Assembly (NCBI GenBank): GCA_949292785.1
Contig: CASFBK010000003.1
Location: forward strand, 1-64,000
Reading direction: 5' to 3'
Source of the DNA: an uncultured Eubacteriales bacterium
GTDB lineage: Bacteria > Bacillota > Clostridia > Lachnospirales > Lachnospiraceae
DNA length: 64,000 nucleotides
Shown: positions 63,462 through 64,000 of the stretch, in pieces
How the letters are laid out: each line of letters starts with the position of its first letter
How positions within the stretch are numbered: position 1 is the stretch's first letter
Notes under the pieces: model-generated
Seen by the model: the letters and a program-made list of their open reading frames with translations, nothing else
What the model was told of the DNA's origin: nothing
Database searches by the model: none
Program-made: the position numbers and the translations under genes

Positions 63462-63503
63462 ATATTATAGTCAAATCATATCATAATATGTCTATAATAT
63501 CAA
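63462..63503 (-). promoter_or_regulatory. Promoter and operator of the Phd/RelE pair
   Basis: TTGATA (63503-63498), 17-nt spacer, TATGAT (63480-63475). ATATTATAG (63462-63470) and CTATAATAT (63492-63500) form a 9-bp inverted repeat spanning the promoter, fit for autorepression. Confidence 0.6.
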
Positions 63504-63703
63504 CCTGATTTCAGGAGAATTTTCTTTTCTAATATGATAGCTTCCCTGTATAAATTCGTGATGTTTCTACATAAATTATATAATGAGAACTCAGCACTTC
63601 CCAACTTGCTTTCCTCTGAATCTATCACCTGATTATGAAACCCCATCAACGTAGATATAATTTTAAATGTAGAACAGGGCGATACATAATATTGCTTTTC
63701 TCA
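63500..63703 (-). pseudogene. Fragment resembling a class D beta-lactamase or BlaR1 sensor domain
   Basis: On the minus strand from 63700 one frame reads EKQYYVSPCSTFKIISTLMG then FHNQVIDSEESKLG (to 63599), and continues without clear homology to a stop at 63500. SPCSTFKI contains the SxxK active site of class D beta-lactamases and related BlaR1 sensors, and the residues after it follow the same pattern. There is no start codon and a stop lies just upstream at 63704, so this is a decayed or truncated remnant. Its nearness to blaI-blaR1 supports this reading. Confidence 0.55.
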
Positions 63704-63727
63704 TATTGTCCTCTGCTTTTTCCACTT

Positions 63728-64000
63728 TTATTTCCAGTCATACTCAAATGAATCTCTTCGTCTTCTCCCTGCCAGAATGTAAATCAATTCCATCACAACA
63801 CCTATTCCAAGGATGATTCCGCCGATGATTCTTAAGTCAGAAAAATCAATATTCATATAACGTCCCAGCAGCCTGTCGGTAATTTCGCCCCCTATTCCGG
63901 AAGCAACGTAAGGTATCAGGAGTGTAAGACAGATTCCTGATAACAAAAAGGAAATCCCAACGCCCAACATGGCTTTCACCGGAGACCGCTTTAAGAAACT
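63728..64000 (-). CDS. Small membrane protein, 5' end beyond the window
   Basis: At least 90 codons in an open frame that runs to the window edge (SFLKRSPVKAMLGVGIS at the edge), with two membrane helices (about 15-37 and 64-82 of the visible part) and the end RRRRDSFEYDWK. No family recognised. An internal GTG at 63979 lacks a good ribosome binding site, so the gene probably starts outside the window. Confidence 0.6.
   Translation of the reverse strand, partial: SFLKRSPVKAMLGVGISFLLSGICLTLLIPYVASGIGGEITDRLLGRYMNIDFSDLRIIGGIILGIGVVMELIYILAGRRRRDSFEYDWK

Overview
The window looks like a chromosomal segment of a low-GC, Gram-positive anaerobe, most likely a member of the Lachnospiraceae (Clostridia). 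The reasons are strong AGGAGG-type ribosome binding sites, many TTGACA-N17-TATAAT promoters, BlaI/BlaR1, CsoR/CopA, an LXG-type (type VII) effector module, ThiT, NADP glutamate dehydrogenase and several three- to six-gene operons typical of that family. No rRNA, prophage, transposase, CRISPR array or replication origin was seen. The genus is not determinable from this sequence alone.

Layout. 1-4.0 kb: tRNA-Pro, a diguanylate cyclase with a LacI-type sensor domain, and ROK glucokinase. 4.0-7.1 kb: a purine-type permease and an amidohydrolase behind a long hairpin-rich leader. 7.1-12.6 kb: a response regulator/intramembrane-sensing kinase pair next to a MacB/Bce-like ABC exporter, separated by a 184-nt folded element and a triple direct-repeat operator. 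12.7-17.5 kb: YhaO/YhaN-like nuclease pair and PBP1A. 17.6-23.6 kb: NodB deacetylase, a small protein, a WYL regulator, an ORF6N/phospholipase-D-like protein, a MATE pump and TetR. 23.6-25.9 kb: gdhA and thiT. 26-29.4 kb: a type VII effector cassette whose toxin ends in a colicin-E5-like tRNase domain, with its immunity gene and a frameshifted second candidate. 29.5-36.4 kb: a copper region (csoR-copA-response regulator-kinase, and an HMA/DsbD-like/cupredoxin fusion). 36.5-41 kb: DUF4003 protein and a second two-component/ABC cassette. 41-49.6 kb: a fructoside operon (ribose-type ABC importer, GH32-like hydrolase, fructokinase) ending in a LacI regulator with two sensor domains, with three TTTACGTAAA operators upstream. 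49.7-54.2 kb: a CydDC-like exporter with DUF454 and 'nitrous oxide-stimulated promoter' family genes. 54.3-56.9 kb: DUF305, flavodoxin, FMN-binding membrane protein and TetR. 57.0-57.3 kb: a type I toxin-antitoxin locus of the par/Fst architecture, too short to show up in ordinary gene calls. 57.3-60.4 kb: XRE-PLDc_N-ABC-permease operon. 60.5-64.0 kb: blaI-blaR1, a Phd/RelE pair, a fragment resembling a class D beta-lactamase, and a membrane protein cut by the window edge.

How the genes work together. Much of the window is envelope and metal defence: two sensor-linked ABC exporters, a beta-lactam sensing pair, PBP1A, a peptidoglycan deacetylase and a copper efflux regulon. The most unusual items are the par-like RNA locus (57.0-57.3 kb), the copA gene whose C-terminal chaperone domain has its own ribosome binding site, a hairpin that buries the start of the HMA/cupredoxin fusion gene, and a leader element shared by the ORF6N gene and the type VII effector operon. 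All functional statements rest on motifs read by eye; no database search was possible.
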